A program made the position numbers and the translations under genes. This document shows, piece by piece, positions 1 to 12,100 of a stretch of DNA of 64,000 nt. This DNA comes from Cymodocea nodosa (taxonomy: Eukaryota > Streptophyta > Magnoliopsida > Alismatales > Cymodoceaceae), in the NCBI GenBank assembly GCA_036874045.1, contig CM072335.1:26915501-26979500 (forward strand), written 5' to 3'. Position 1 is the stretch's first letter; the number at the start of each line of letters is the position of its first letter. The notes under the pieces are model-generated. The model was given only the letters and a program-made list of their open reading frames with translations, was not told the DNA's origin and did not search any database.

Positions 1-487
1 AGCAACAGAACTGCACCAAACGAATTAACCAACTAAAATAACTTAGTTGGCTAGGAGCTGCGATACTCACAACTTTCATGGAGATTTGAATCACAGAGAA
101 TACAAAAATCACTACCATTATAAAAAAAGACAGTAAATCGATTCTCAGCCACACACAAAAATCACAAACAAAAACGTTAAATAATTGGTCAAATTAAACG
201 ATTAGGTAAGAATAAGCATGGCCCGTCTGCATCCAATAAATAAACTTCTCTTAGAAGCAGACTTCTCACAACGGTAGACATGTTTTGTATTTTTTGTTCC
301 TGTTCTTTTTTTTCTAAATTAGATTTAAACCCTGGTGATGAGTATAAAACCACATATACCAACTCAGCTACTTAAATGAATATTATAAGTAAGACAACAA
401 CGGCAATAACAAAAACTTATTACGGGAATCGAACAAGGTCTGAAAATCTGAAGGAAGCTTGCAGGAAGAAGGAAGCAAACCATGTAC
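1..487 (-). other. Intron of the choline kinase gene
   Basis: This is AT-rich sequence downstream of the donor at 487. I see no exon that continues the kinase frame and no recognisable repeat. The next exon must lie beyond the left edge. Confidence 0.6.
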
Positions 488-847
488 CCTGGCGTGAATG
501 AACTCCTCGACACGTCCATTGGAAAACCTTCCGAGCAATCGAGGGCCCTGCCCATGACTGGACATGCACTCAAACGTCCGAATCTCATCTTTCCGATCGA
601 AGAACACATCCACCCCCTCACCGTAGATCCTAACCAGCACCTTCTTGGCAGGCGTACCTTTCTCTGTCGTCCACTTGATCTCGTATACCTCGTTCGTCAT
701 CGCCCCCTTCAGCCTCTCAACCTGAAGGGCCTTGGAGTCCGCCACGTCGTTCCATTTCGAAGCCAGGCTGTGCAAGATGCTCTTCGCCTCCTTCGACAGG
801 CACTCCGTGGCATCAATTGCCGTCTCTATCTCGACTGCCGCCACCAT
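488..847 (-). CDS. Choline/ethanolamine kinase, first coding exon (gene runs off the window)
   Basis: This exon encodes the first 120 residues of a choline/ethanolamine kinase, which phosphorylates choline with ATP at the first step of the CDP-choline route to phosphatidylcholine in the cytosol. The segment [20 protein letters not shown] at the exon end matches the N-lobe of plant choline kinases as I remember them. I chose the ATG at 847 ([10 protein letters not shown]) rather than the upstream in-frame ATG at 871, because plant homologues begin close to the conserved region. The exon ends in AGG followed by GTACAT, a good donor in phase 0. The catalytic Brenner motif lies in later exons outside the window. 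Positions 1-487 are intron; no second exon is visible there. Identity is fairly sure; choline versus ethanolamine preference cannot be told. Confidence 0.85.
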
Positions 848-1227
848 TATCTTCCAAAACAACAAATTCAAAAAAGGACGGCCGATCGTTTTCTTGTCCG
901 CTAGTCTGAACTATGAAGAACGGGAGAAAAGCATTAGGATTTGGAGTCAATGGAGAAAACAACAAAGAAATGAAAATTCTCAAGTTCGTAATTTACAAGA
1001 TAAACGACAAATGAAAACGCCAGATTTCGCGCAGAAAAGACAAGTTTCCGAATCGAGAGGGCCGAGGGAAGGAAACAAAATCAAATGAAAATCAAAGAGG
1101 ACTAGAAATTGAGCTCTGGAACAACTTCCAGGGTCTCGATCTGCAAGGAAGCGACCTGACCTTGGAAAATCGGCAGCCGCAAATGTGCAGAAACGACACC
1201 AGTGTTTCTCCTCTGCTCTCGCTCTCC

Positions 1228-1286
1228 CTCTCTCTCTCTCTCTCTCGTGCGCGTTTACCTCGCCTTTGGGACTTGGGGTATTTATA
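1228..1286 (-). promoter_or_regulatory. Choline kinase core promoter: TATA box and CT/GA tract
   Basis: On the minus strand a TATAAATA box lies at 1286-1279, followed downstream by a pure GA tract (CT on the plus strand, 1228-1246). The expected start of transcription is around 1250, giving a leader of about 400 bases before the ATG at 847. GA/CT tracts in plant leaders are known to bind BBR/BPC proteins; whether this one does is inference. Confidence 0.5.
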
Positions 1287-1299
1287 TCCGTTCCCGCCG

Positions 1300-4200
1300 A
1301 TACGGAAGCATTGTCGGGGTGCAACCGTGGGGTCATTATTGTCCATTAATATTCCGCCACGTGTTAGAAACGGGTCAAATGTGCAACTCCAGCTGGAAAT
1401 CCGTTGGACCGAGGGATTGATTGCTTCGAATATAAGATTTATTTATTTATTTTTCAAGGTAGCTGCCACGACGTACACGTGTACTGAAATCACCCGCCAG
1501 TCGCTCATCGCTGAATTTGAACATTTTAAAAATGAGGATTCAACGAAAAAAAAAAAAACCAAGTCACGATTGAATACTACCAGATACATGCATTACCAAA
1601 AATAAATAAATACTACCAGGTACATATATAGATAGGCTTAGTGAGGTGGTGTTTAGGTAAATATAGAGATAAATAAATAATGAGGTGAAAATATTTCAAC
1701 AGATATCTCTAAGATAGATTCAATTAAGTAAGTTGCAGATAAAATCCGATACTCCCAAACCAAACTAGAATGATTTTGTTCCCTTCAAATTAGATCGATA
1801 TATTTCAGATAATTGCAGGTCCCTTCGCTTTATGTGGTCGAGGTGGATTTTTCAGTGGTGATATTAAGTAATTTTTTTAATGGCACTTCGATTTTTCTAT
1901 AAATACATGAGAATGCGAAAGTAATCGCATAGATGTATTGTTAGATGACTGCGATTATGTGATGAGCTTTTTTATTATAATTAAATAAATATTAATTTTT
2001 CATCTAAATGTTTTAAAATTTAATTCATTTTCGTTTCGTCTTAAAGCATAAAGGTAGAGAATACAAGAAAAGCATACGAGAGAGGAGAGGAAGATTAGGA
2101 ATGGAGAATATTAAATGTATATTTAAAAGCATAAGAGAAAGTGAAATTTACATGGAATGTTTAATGCATGACACAACGTTTGAATTGTGTATGGTACATT
2201 CTAACTTTTTTTTTAATGCGATGGGATAACTAAAACAAAATAAAATTAGTTGTTGTCTCTTTTTTCCATTAATTTGGATATCGACAGTTGAGCTGTTCCT
2301 CGCGAGCCTCTGGTTGCATGAATCTCGAATTTTTTAATCAGAATAAATTAGATTAACTGTATTTTTAAATATCAATTTGATATAAAAAATATATATATTT
2401 CTCTCCATAGAAGATGATAATTGCTCATTAGTTGTTTTCAAGCTTTTAGATTTTTTTTTTTTTTTAAATGGTCTGCTAAACAGGCGGGTAACCCGGTGGA
2501 ACTTATTCCATCTACGCCGTATTCCAAAAGCAGAGGTCGTGTTTTTTTTTTAAAAAAAAAAGAAGAAGCAGACGTCATATTTCACGCAATACATTTATTA
2601 TGGAATTTTATTTCTGCGGCGTACAAGCGTCAATATATGCAATGATTTGGGATGGTCACGGAGAATGCAGTAGAGAATATGGATAAATATTGATGCCTAT
2701 CCTGGAAAAGAAAATTTTAGTTCAATTCACGCTTATTTATTTCAATCTCATTCACAACTCTATTTTTCCAGGGATTGGCGAAGACGTAACCGGCTTTCGT
2801 AGAACCATAAAAGGTGAGGTGGTTATATAAAACTAACTTGGAGTTCATTTTCACGCAATACGTATTAAAAGGTAGAGAAAGGTATAACGTGGTTTTATTA
2901 AACTAGTGAAAGCCCGATGCCGCACAATACGAATAGTTACTTGCGTGAAAAATTTTACATCAATAACTATAAACACAAGATTTCAATTAACGCATGATAA
3001 TTTTTTTTGTTTACTTATTATTGAAAATAATAATAGTTTTAAAAAATCATTATTTATTAATGTAAATCATGTCTCTACATTTCTCTCTGTCTTAAGCAAA
3101 CAAATATCTTACAGGTAGATGAATGTGAATATATTCTAATAATATGTGAAATAATTTATCCATCCTAGAATTAATTAATACCGAGTAACAAATTCATTAA
3201 TCAAAACCTTATCTTTGTGTATTGATCGATGCAAAACTTTCATGCATGTACCATATGATGGTGTCGCAAATCATTCACTGTATTAATGTAATGAACGAAA
3301 TATTAAATTTAAAATTAAATGAAAATACCGTCGTTGTCAAGAAAAGTAACAATTGGAATATATATATATATATATTCGGCCTCTTTTCCTCGCCACCTCT
3401 CCTTTTGATTAATTCCCAGCGTCCATTAGTCGTGGACGCAGATCACAACCGCATCAATTCCTTTCCGTCAAGAGCCAACAGAATCCAATCCCTGCGTGAT
3501 TTAAATTATTTGTCGTCCACGTACGTGAGGCGCGTACGCCTTTCTTTGGGAGTAGTAAAGCGATATTCTTCTAATTCTAATTACTTCAAAAGAAAAGGAG
3601 GAGCATCTTCGTCTTCCTCTGTGAATAATGGCCATGGACGTCTTTGGGTGGTTTGTACATATCACGTTCTCTTCGTTTGACGGTAAAAATGTGTCAAACC
3701 ACACGGAGGAAGACCAGGCCCGGTCTGATTGGTACAGCAGATCGAGCACTCGGATCTGGGTCGGACTTGGATTCTCTTAAATGGATCCGAGTAGATCTAC
3801 TTTTTATTATTATTATAATAATAATAGGTGATTTTCTTCAGACAAGTTATCCTAGTTTATTTTTAGTAATATTGATTCTTCAATTACAATATGAATGTAT
3901 GACAATTTTTTAATTTTAAATTAGAATTTTAACATGATATTAGATTCAATTCACGTACATCTGTTTCTAGATACGGATAGACATGTAAATAAGTTATAAG
4001 TGAAGGGAATGTTAAAAAAAAATAAAATTACATTGATAAAATTGAACAAGACATATGATTGATAAGTCTAACTAATTGATTTTGAGTTGAAATTTTAACA
4101 AAATCTGGGTCAAATTTATATTAATTCAATGGCATTTTTTTTTTTTGCTTATCATGATCTAAATTTTGATAAAAACTGCAGAAATGGTTACTTTTAGTTG

Positions 4201-6900
4201 AATTAGTAATCTTAATTCTTGGACAAGGTGCATATGCCTGTACACTAAATGTATCAGAGATAATGTATGTTTGATGAAATAAAAGTATCAGAGAAAATGT
4301 TTTACCCTTAAGCACCACTTGCAAGCATGCCCTCCAACCTAAGTCACACCTTTTGGGTTAAGATTTAAAACAACAGGCGTGAGTTAAAACTTAATATGTA
4401 TAATGCTTATTAAGTATCCAATAAAAGTAAAAGCATGATAAAGTAATAAAGCAATGTTATCGTGTTACATATCACATTACAATGATGCTTAAGTTGACTC
4501 ACACATCTTATTATACATAGTCTTTGTCTACAATTACTTTATAATGCATAACTATATTAAAAAGGTATATTCATATATTATTCTGTAACGAAGTTTGAAT
4601 GAATTCATATATTTCATCAAACGTAGCATTTGTCCATAAATACTTACAAAATAAGCAAGCAAGCATGATGCAACAATAAAATATGATTCAATACAAAAAG
4701 TAATGTCATGCATTTCTATGTACATAAATAAACGTTATTAAATTCAACATAAATCAAATATGCTGTAAATGGAAAATTGCTTACTAATGACATTTAGAAC
4801 AAAGCAAACGCATATCACAAGGTATCATACACATTAAAGCTTTGCATTTCACAATCAATAATTATATTTATGCTTCCACTGGGCGTATGCATTTCTGAAG
4901 ACGAGATGAAGTGAAAGAGAAGAATGATCAAAAGGAAAAATCACGTACCATAAAGAGACACAGAAGTTTACATGATTCGATAAAACCTACGTCTATGGAC
5001 GCAAATGAAAAGTTTCTATATTATAGCTTTGTCACATTTTGTGTTACAATTTACACTCATATATTGATTACAGTCACCAAACATTTATTTAGGATATACT
5101 TGTCATTAGACGAGATAACGAGCAACTCTCCAAATCTACATATCTTTTAGACTAAGTAGTTGCTAATCCTTTGAAATCCTTAAGTATCTTAGACACATAC
5201 ATGGAGGACAAGTCACATTTATTGTGTTTAGCTAAACACAACGGACCTTTTGGTGGTAACTCTATTAGAAACTTAGTGCATTAATTTATCAAGTTTCTTT
5301 AACTAAGTCAACTATTAATTATCTAACATCTACGGTAATACTCTGTTTAAACTTCATTGTTCTTCAAATATCTAGGAAACAACTTAACTATTTACCTCTT
5401 AATTGTCATGTAGAGTCTATTAATATACATCGAAAAGTTCAAACAGAAATAAAATGAAATGTCTAAAATGTCAAAATTCTTATAGATATTTAGTGTACAT
5501 ATCGAAAAATTCAAAAAGTTAGAATTCTTGTAAGAGGTTTAGTACACATCGAAATATTCAGAAATTGAAAAAATAATAAAATATTAACTAAAATTGTGTA
5601 ATTGATATATTGAATTGTAATTTGATATTTTTTAAAAAATATATTACTTTCATTAAAAAGTATACTTATTGAAATTATTACAATATACATAGAAAAAATG
5701 ATCCAAAAGTACAAAACATTCAAAGTATTACAATATGAATGTAAATAATAGTCTATAGATATAAATTATTCAAATTATTACATCAATGTCTAGAAAAATC
5801 TAAATGTACAATAGAAATGAACTTTTAAAAAGGTTTTCTATGTTCTTCCGTTCGCAAGGTTTCAATAACACACATCTAGACAACCAACTTTAAGACTAAC
5901 TTTTAGAGTTTTGGGAGGTGGGAAAACAATCGATGGAATCGAAAAGTGAGACTTTTATATAGACTAAAATTCTTTAAAATATTTTTCACTAACTGATGTG
6001 CACACTAATAATTTAAAAAAGAAAATTTAAACTTTTCTTTTATTTTCTTAATTTTCTATGTGTATTAACTCTTTCAGTGGTCTTCATATAGAAATTTTAC
6101 ATTTCTCGTCATAACTTCATATAATTCAAAACTTTACATTTCATCATGTATATCAATCCATAAATGTATTCTATCCTACGTATTAACATATAAATACATC
6201 TCATCATGCATGTCAACGTGTAAATGCATTTCAATATGCATTTGGACATATAAGTGCATTTTAATACACATATCGACATATAAATGATTTTTTAACTTCG
6301 AACTTTCCACGATATTTAACACTTATTAATCAAATATTATTAATAGATTTTAATCCACCGCTATTATGATGTCAAAATCACTGAAATTGTTCTCAAATAT
6401 TATGAAATAAATTTATATATGTATGCTTTCATATGATCGACAAATAAATAAATAATTGTTTTACTGATATCCAGGTAACATCATCTTCATCGTCAATTTA
6501 GGGGCAAAATTTAGGGGCAAAATTTGGTACATGACGTAGAACCATTAATTTAGGGGCAAAATTTTTGACAAAGTTGAATAATTTCAAGATTTAATAATTT
6601 ATTGCATGTTTTTTCTCACCATCGATTTAATAATTTCAATATCCTGAGGTAACATGCAAGAGAGACCCATGGCCATGGAAAGGAAAGGGGTGAATAAAGA
6701 TATTTACGAGACTCTCGAAAGATCCAATCACACCAAATTAAAAGCTAAAATTTCGATGAAAATAAATCTGGAATATATATATATATAATGAAAATTAAAT
6801 TACCATAATACCTGGGCAATAATGCATTATTTTCTTATTTTCAAGATGGAGTGTAATATTTAACAACAGTTCCGAACCGTCCGATCCCGATCGGACCATG
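1300..6900. other. AT-rich intergenic region
   Basis: Between the choline kinase promoter and eIF1A I find no reading frame with recognisable protein similarity. It contains homopolymer runs near 2450 and 2540, a TA repeat at about 3358-3376, loosely repeated AT-rich motifs around 5410-5560, the 30-bp tandem repeat listed separately, and three copies of a short TTTAGGGGCAAAA word at about 6498-6560. Confidence 0.5.
6137..6286. repeat. Degenerate 30-bp tandem repeat, five copies
   Basis: Five consecutive 30-base units start at 6137, 6167, 6197, 6227 and 6257. Each begins with a form of CATTTCAT and ends with a form of CATATAAATG. Units differ at many positions, so the array is old. It is non-coding. 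Confidence 0.75.
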
Positions 6901-6937
6901 TCAAGTCTCCCGCCCTCGGCTCGCACCGCCTCAACCA

Positions 6938-6947
6938 CATATATATG
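6938..6947 (+). promoter_or_regulatory. Probable TATA box of eIF1A
   Basis: CATATATATG sits 130 bases upstream of the eIF1A start codon, inside otherwise GC-rich sequence. Transcription would begin near 6970-6980, giving a leader of about 100 bases. This is inferred from position and composition only. Confidence 0.45.
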
Positions 6948-7076
6948 AAACCCCAGGCTCCTCGTTTCCGTCATTTCAACGCAAGCCGACCACAAAAATC
7001 CCCAATCGTCGCGCCTCCACCTCTCGACGATCAACATCGACGATAATCACTACCGCCGCCTCTAGTCTCCGACGCC

Positions 7077-7514
7077 ATGCCGAAGAATAAGGGAAAGGGA
7101 GGTAAGAACCGGAAGCGTGGGAAGAACGAGGCCGACGATGAGAAGCGCGAGCTCATCTTCAAGGAGGACGGACAGGAGTACGCCCAGGTCCTCCGTATGC
7201 TCGGGAACGGCCGGTGCGAGGCGCTCTGCATCGACGGGACCAAGAGGCTCTGCCACATCCGGGGGAAGATGCACAAGAAGGTCTGGATCGCCGCCGGTGA
7301 CATCATCCTTGTCGGCCTCCGGGACTACCAGGACGACAAGGCGGATGTGATCCTGAAGTACATGTCTGACGAAGCGAGGTTGCTGAAGGCTTATGGGGAG
7401 CTGCCGGAGAGCACCAGGCTCAACGAGGGAATCGCTGGAGGGTTGGAGGAGGAGGACGAAGGGGCCGGCGACGACTACATCGAGTTCGAGGACGAAGACA
7501 TCGACAAGATCTAG
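7077..7514 (+). CDS. eIF1A: Eukaryotic translation initiation factor 1A (eIF1A)
   Basis: This complete, intronless gene encodes 145 residues, the usual length of plant eIF1A. The factor binds the 40S subunit near the A site and works with eIF1 in scanning and start-codon choice. The order of parts is typical: a basic N-terminal tail ([18 protein letters not shown]), an OB-fold core with [12 protein letters not shown] and KADVILKY near residues 75-98, a short helical part, and an acidic C-terminal tail ending [13 protein letters not shown]. The coding part is much more GC-rich than its flanks. An AATAAA lies at 7713-7718 as a possible polyadenylation signal. Many plant eIF1A genes lack coding introns, so this is not a sign of retroposition; no poly-A tract follows. 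Confidence 0.97.
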   Translation: MPKNKGKGGKNRKRGKNEADDEKRELIFKEDGQEYAQVLRMLGNGRCEALCIDGTKRLCHIRGKMHKKVWIAAGDIILVGLRDYQDDKADVILKYMSDEARLLKAYGELPESTRLNEGIAGGLEEEDEGAGDDYIEFEDEDIDKI

Positions 7515-8716
7515 GGTTTGTGGACTCGGGGATCTTTGGCCTAATGCTTCTGCCGATATTTTGGTTATTGTTATTTATGTTATAGTACCCTGAACATGAG
7601 ATTGTCTGGCTTCTCTAGCTCCTTTGCATGTGTTGGTGTTTGAATAGTTTATGGTGACTTTATGAATTTTATCATATGAGATATGCTACGACTTCACCGA
7701 AATCAAGAGATTAATAAAAGTCCGTATGTATTTCAAGATGCGCTTGTGATGTAACGAGATTGAGTGGTATGATAAAAGTTTTACTGTTTGGTAATCTCCA
7801 TGTGCTGTTTGCAATTATGCTACCGTTTGTGTTAAATTGCTGTATAGAATTCATGGAATCTTCTTATGCAGAAAATGCCATGTTTCGGTGCTTACCCATT
7901 GTTGTTGTTGGGTATTAACGATCCCTCTAGTTATATTATGCATTGTGACATGGTGTTGTTTCGTCATGTTATCTCACTTCTTTAAGTAGATTATGAAATT
8001 TGCTGATGAATAATAATGTCTTATTGCTTTCTTCTTCAATTAGCTAGAAGTTTCAGAAATTAGGGGGTGGAACGTGTTTGATTGTTTGTTGTTGCTCTTT
8101 GGTCGCTGTTAAATTTAGGAACTTTTTGCCCAATGCGTCTTTGATCTTCCCCATCATTTCAATTTGTTCTCGTCTTGAACTTGTTATTGTGCGGCCTGCA
8201 TGTGTTTGTCAGGTAATCGAGGTTATTTTTTCTGTTGTATGTGACTCTGTGAAATGATATAAGCACTATCTATCTCTAGTATTGGTACTACAATATCAGC
8301 TATCATGTGAAGCTCCACCCGTTCCTCACCATTCACCTGTTCTGTGAGCAGACTAATTCCTCCACAAACCTCAAATCTTCATGTCAATTTTTTTTCGGAA
8401 CTTAATCTTCCTATTATTTTGAAACAGGCATAAGCTACGCCTCATAGTTAATTCAACGATTTTAGAAGCGACTTTTTCTTCATCCCAACGTTCAAAGAAA
8501 CATATTTTTTGAATACGAAAGCTTGAAAAAAAGCTGTTGAAATCTCATCTACAGATTTACTTTTTCAAACAGCTAATTTTTGTAACATTCATATTTCAAA
8601 ATTTAAAATCACAACTCAACATTCATCTCACAACATTACAACACCATCAAAAACTAACAAAGACGAATTTTAACACTCGATTTGTTATGATTTAGCGATC
8701 ATTGCGTAGAATTCTT
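7515..8716. other. eIF1A 3' UTR and short intergenic stretch
   Basis: This AT-rich sequence lies between eIF1A and the last possible exon of the SOL1-type gene. The two genes are convergent. Apart from the AATAAA at 7713 I see no feature in it. Confidence 0.5.
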
Positions 8717-9004
8717 CTACATCTTCAGATGATTTGATTCAGGTTTTTGATTAATAAGATACGAATTCAAGGGCAGGCTCTGCTCTTCTTTCTTGCTTCT
8801 CTTATGCTGGTAAATGTAAGATTGAACCAACTTTCACAGAATGCATACTTGAGATGCAACTTTTTTTTAGTATAGAATCAAAATGAGGAGCAGCACACTT
8901 ACATAATTTTCAACTGCTTTGTCAACGTCATCTAAAACTATACTAACTTTATTGTACCCAGCAGTGTGACTAGACTTAAAAAAGGCTTCAATGTCAATTT
9001 TTTC
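8717..9004 (-). CDS. Possible extra 3' exons of the SOL1-type transcript
   Basis: Two spliced pieces are possible. Positions 8903-9004 have an acceptor TTTAG, an open frame of 34 codons and a strong GTAAGTG donor. Positions 8717-8806 have acceptor ACCAG and 30 codons ending in TAG (HKRSKKEEQ...NHLKM). Joined in phase 0 they give a tail of about 63 residues. I do not recognise the last part. It may be the true tail of the gene, a splice variant or chance. Confidence 0.3.
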
Positions 9005-9102
9005 CTAAACAAAAGATACAGAAATGACGGTATCAAAATGGTTGCAAGGTAAAACTCCATGCGAGCAGCTCTAAGAAAATCTAGAACACCAGATTGTTTC
9101 AG
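8938..9102 (-). pseudogene. SOL1: SOL1 C-terminal membrane anchor in a shifted frame
   Basis: Read from 9102 on the minus strand in the frame one base off the upstream exon, the sequence gives [20 protein letters not shown] followed by TILIPSFLYLLFRKK. This resembles the juxtamembrane, transmembrane and basic stop-transfer part of plant SOL1 proteins. It is contiguous with the exon at 9099-9238 but out of frame with it. A third frame over 8903-9004 reads FFKSSHTAGYNKVSIV, which resembles the short cytosolic tail. Either the gene carries two one-base losses here, or the assembly has two errors; the second would fall in a run of six T. Confidence 0.55.
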
Positions 9103-12100
9103 TGGCAAATGCAACCATCCTTTGTCTGTGAACTTGCGATTGAATTTTGTGGATCAAGAATGAAATCTAAATTCGCAGCTTCACCTCCGGGCTGGATGCA
9201 TGCAGTTTTGGATAGGTAACCAGGCATTGAAGCGACAACTGCAATTATAAAATTTACTTATATTAGAACAAAATTGAGCACCAAATTGAAAAAAAAAAGG
9301 GGGTGCAGAGTCCAGACTCCAGAATAGATATAGCATGTATCCTATTGTTGATGTTCTTGCATGCCTTTTGATTTATTACAAGGCAGTGTGGACTAATTTA
9401 TGAAATTGTCCTAATCAGCTAAACATGGATTAGAAGTAAGTTTGTCTTTGAACTCAAAATTTTAGTGAAAATCAACCTCCAAAAAGTCTACTTATAGGAC
9501 TGCTATTTAGGACAAAAAATTCTTTCATCGATAAATTACTGATTACATCCTTTTGATTTGAAGGAATTGGTGAACTCAAACATGTTCATTTTTAGTGACC
9601 ATGTACTTATAGAACTCGATAAATCTTCTTGTCAAGAATTACATATGATGAAGAGATATATATGTGACTGTGTGTGCGCACACTCACACGCACACAAACA
9701 TATGTATGGGGTGATTGGGGTTTGGACTAAATGAATATCCAATGAACAAGACAAAAAATATATTACATAAGACTTATCAAACTAATAATTTAACATTCCC
9801 TCTCTCAAGGTAGATTATATATATCTAGCATGCCTAGTTTGCTACAAATATAATTGTATGATTCAACAGCCAATCCTTTGAAAATATTTGCAAGTTGATT
9901 AGATGACCGAATATAGAGTACAAATAGTGCCCTTCATGGTCGTATCTCGAACATAATGACAATTCACTTCTATGTGTTTGATTCTCTCACAAAATGTTTG
10001 ATTATTTGCAATGAAAATGGTAACTTAATTATCATAATACTTGGGAATGGACTCACTAATAGAAAATCCAAGCTCAATCAAGAGGGAGCATAATCACATC
10101 ATCTTACATGCAGCTTGTATCATAGTTCAATATTTTACCACTACATTGGATTATTTTGAAGATAGTTGTTTATTAAATACCTACAAAGTCACTGCCAATA
10201 AGTAGAATATCATCCACATACACAACCTTTGTTTGTTGTATAAAATATTGAATAATCTGCAATGTATTGTTAAAATTCTCAATTACAACAATACTGCTAA
10301 ACTTCTTAGACCAAACAAATGGACTCTATTTAAGTCCATGGATAACCTTTTATAGCAAGCAAACATAATCCTCCTTTTGAGTCATATACCCAAGAGGTAG
10401 TTTTATAAATACCTATTTTGACAAATCAACATATAAAAAACATTTTTTTCAATTAATTGCATAAGTGCCCAGTATTGATTTACAGCAAGAGAAAGTAATA
10501 GTCGTATAGAATTCAACAAAAGTCATGGGTGAAGTCTCTGCAGAGTCAACTCTGTATTCTTGTGCAAAATCTAATGCAACTAGTTGAGTCTTATAAAATT
10601 TAGAAATAAAATATCATAAAAAAAGGTGGTGCAACTAGGAAAAATTTCTTAGTGATGTTGCTAGATACCTAATAAATCATACTATGAAATCATAGAAAAG
10701 ACTATTTAAACAAAGACTAAGGCATAAAACTAACATCACAGAAAATTAATTTAGGTTTATATTGGACAAGTTAAATTATTGATTTAGAAAAAACTTATGA
10801 TAAAGTACCTAGAAACCTACTGTAGTGGGTTTTGAAAAAAAATACTTATAGGATACATTGATATTATAAAGAACATGTATGAAAATATGATTAGTAGTAT
10901 TAAAATTCTAGAAGAAGAAACTAAGAAATTTTTAATGATATAAGTTTATATCATGAATCCTCAAATTCAAATTTATGTCTTAATTATGGATGAAATAACT
11001 GAAAATATTCAAAAAAAAATATGTTGGTATATTTCTAAATTAGAATTATGGAGAGACATAAGAATAATTAATGAAAGTAAGGTAAGTATTAATTTTAAAT
11101 TAGAATTATAGAAAGATATTTTAGAGTCTAAAAGATTTATATTGATTAGGTTAAAAGTTGAATTTATGAAAAGTAGGTTTAACAAAAATAAGAACAATGA
11201 TGAAAGTATACAATTAGATGACTATGAAATTCATCAAAGTAAAGCTTTTTAAGTATTTAAGATTCATAATAAGTAGCAATGAAAAAATCATAGATGTTAT
11301 TCATAGCATGAAGTAAAATGGATGAAGTGAAGAAATGCTTTGGGAATGGTAGGCAATGGAGGATATATTTAAAATTAAAAGGAAATTTCTAAAAAATTAC
11401 TATTCATCTAAGTATATTTTATAGTTTAGAATGCTAGTTTGTAAAACATGATCATATGCAAAAAACTAGTATTGTTGATGTCCAAATACTTAAATGGATA
11501 AATGCTAATAGTATAAGGGATAAGTTAAAAAATGATTTTATTAAAAATAAAGTAGAAGTTACATCAATTGAAATAAGATAAGAGAAAATTAACTTAAATG
11601 GTTTGATCATATTGTTAGAAGACCAAAGGATGCATCCCACCGCCCACAGCTTAGCAGAGGAGAATTAATCAGAGTTGAAGACACTAAGATATGTAGAAGA
11701 AGACCTAAAACTATTTGGTTAGAAATTTAACTGAAGATTTAACTATAAATAGAAATATATGTAACCAACTTCATGCAGTGGGATTATAGTTCAGATTGTT
11801 ATTGTTTTTATATACTACATATACATTTTTCTGAATTAATATTTCAAGCTCTATAAAGATTTCTACTTATTCCAAAAATAAGTAATATCAAAATGATAAT
11901 TCATACCTTCATAGTTCTCACCAGGTGCAAGAAATCGATGATAACTTCCAAAGGATGTGCTAGCATTTAACTGTGGAAAGTTGTAATAAATATAGTACAA
12001 CATGAGTTATGTGAATGATGAGGGATGTATAAGCTATTTTATTCCTCTGTGAATCTCAATTTATATTAAAAGTACGAAAAGTTATGGAGAATTATTACTT

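Noticed and set aside
5410-5560. Apparent tandem repeat around TACATATCGAAAAATTC words
   Set aside because: The spacing is irregular and the words are AT-rich, so chance similarity cannot be excluded.
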